Shown one piece after another: positions 37,079-37,162 of a DNA stretch of 37,162 bases. The position numbers and the translations under genes were made by a program. The notes below the pieces were generated by a model. It ran no database searches and had not been told where the DNA came from. It was given only the letters and a program-made list of their open reading frames with translations. The DNA is from a virus, in IMG/VR virus record IMGVR_UViG_3300027762_000019, positions 1 to 37,162 of that record. One strand, written 5' to 3'. Each line of letters opens with the position of its first letter. Within the stretch, counting starts at the first letter, position 1.

Positions 37079-37162
37079 TGTTTCACCGTTATTTGTCTTG
37101 ATCTTTCCCATAGAGCTCCAAAAGTCTCTGCTGAAAGTGCAGAGATGGTCTACACTCGTTAT
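36989..37162. repeat. Terminal direct repeat, right copy
   Basis: Second copy of bases 1-174, differing only at 37036. It holds most of the 37-residue membrane-protein gene and the 3' part of the HTH gene that is complete at 101-280. Removing one copy gives a unit of 36,988 bp. Confidence 0.9.
37089..37162 (-). CDS. HTH protein, 3' part in the right repeat copy
   Basis: The last 24 codons and stop of the small HTH protein, cut by the right end of the window. Identical to 101-174, where the gene is complete (101-280). It is not a second gene but the repeat overlap. Confidence 0.6.
   Translation of the reverse strand, partial: NECRPSLHFQQRLLELYGKDQDK

Noticed and set aside
1-37162. Temperate lifestyle genes, tRNAs, CRISPR arrays
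   Set aside because: I found no integrase, no CI-type full-length repressor, no tRNA cloverleaf and no regularly spaced repeats; small HTH proteins alone do not show lysogeny.

Overview
The window is essentially one complete tailed-phage genome (Caudoviricetes) with a podovirus-type gene set. Bases 1-174 recur at 36989-37162 with one synonymous difference, and genes and start/stop overlaps read cleanly through that junction, so the sequence behaves as a circular map of about 36,988 bp. It carries small and large terminase, a ~76 kDa portal, scaffold, major capsid protein, a head-tail adaptor, a large tail hub, a 1411-residue fibre and four large Gly/Ala/Gln-rich proteins in the place where short-tailed phages keep ejection proteins. 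I see no tape measure, sheath, tail-tube protein, integrase, DNA polymerase, tRNA or CRISPR array.

Layout. (1) 34737 down to 10988, minus strand: the late block, terminase to ejection proteins, ending in a DUF1353/phospholipase-A2-like protein. Most genes overlap or nearly touch, and a terminator-like hairpin follows the capsid gene. (2) 1901 down to 101, across the junction to 35813, minus strand: an early/accessory operon of very small genes (zinc ribbons, one-helix membrane peptides, a MazG-like protein, an HTH protein, cysteine-motif proteins, a DUF2829/Tad2-like candidate), many coupled by ATGA or TAATG overlaps. (3) 34799-35874, plus strand: zinc ribbon, HNH nuclease and RuvC-like resolvase. 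(4) 6649 down to 2456, minus strand: ribbon-helix-helix protein, two related winged-helix proteins (the larger a probable replication initiator), an ERF annealing protein, a VWA-domain protein and a tandem pair of paralogues; two plus-strand genes (1999, 3199) lie between. (5) 6726-11016, mostly plus strand: an HTH regulator behind a structured leader, a collagen-like lipoprotein, a secreted coiled-coil protein, a cysteine-motif protein, a zinc-metalloprotease-like lipoprotein and an AT-rich homing-type endonuclease behind a three-way-junction-like structure.

Host. The lipoboxes and secreted proteins suggest a Gram-negative host. A lipoprotein gluzincin with the HExxH...EGQAD arrangement together with a collagen-like lipoprotein resembles what I recall of Bdellovibrio-like predatory bacteria. 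This is a hypothesis from family resemblance, not a demonstrated assignment.

Most notable: structured elements at 10136-10197 and 6966-7020; a shared palindrome TGTATATACA in front of early genes; a three-member cysteine module family; a module shared by a capsid-region protein and the tail hub; repeats inside the replication gene; 33 GGATCC sites in 37 kb; and the absence of any recognisable endolysin.
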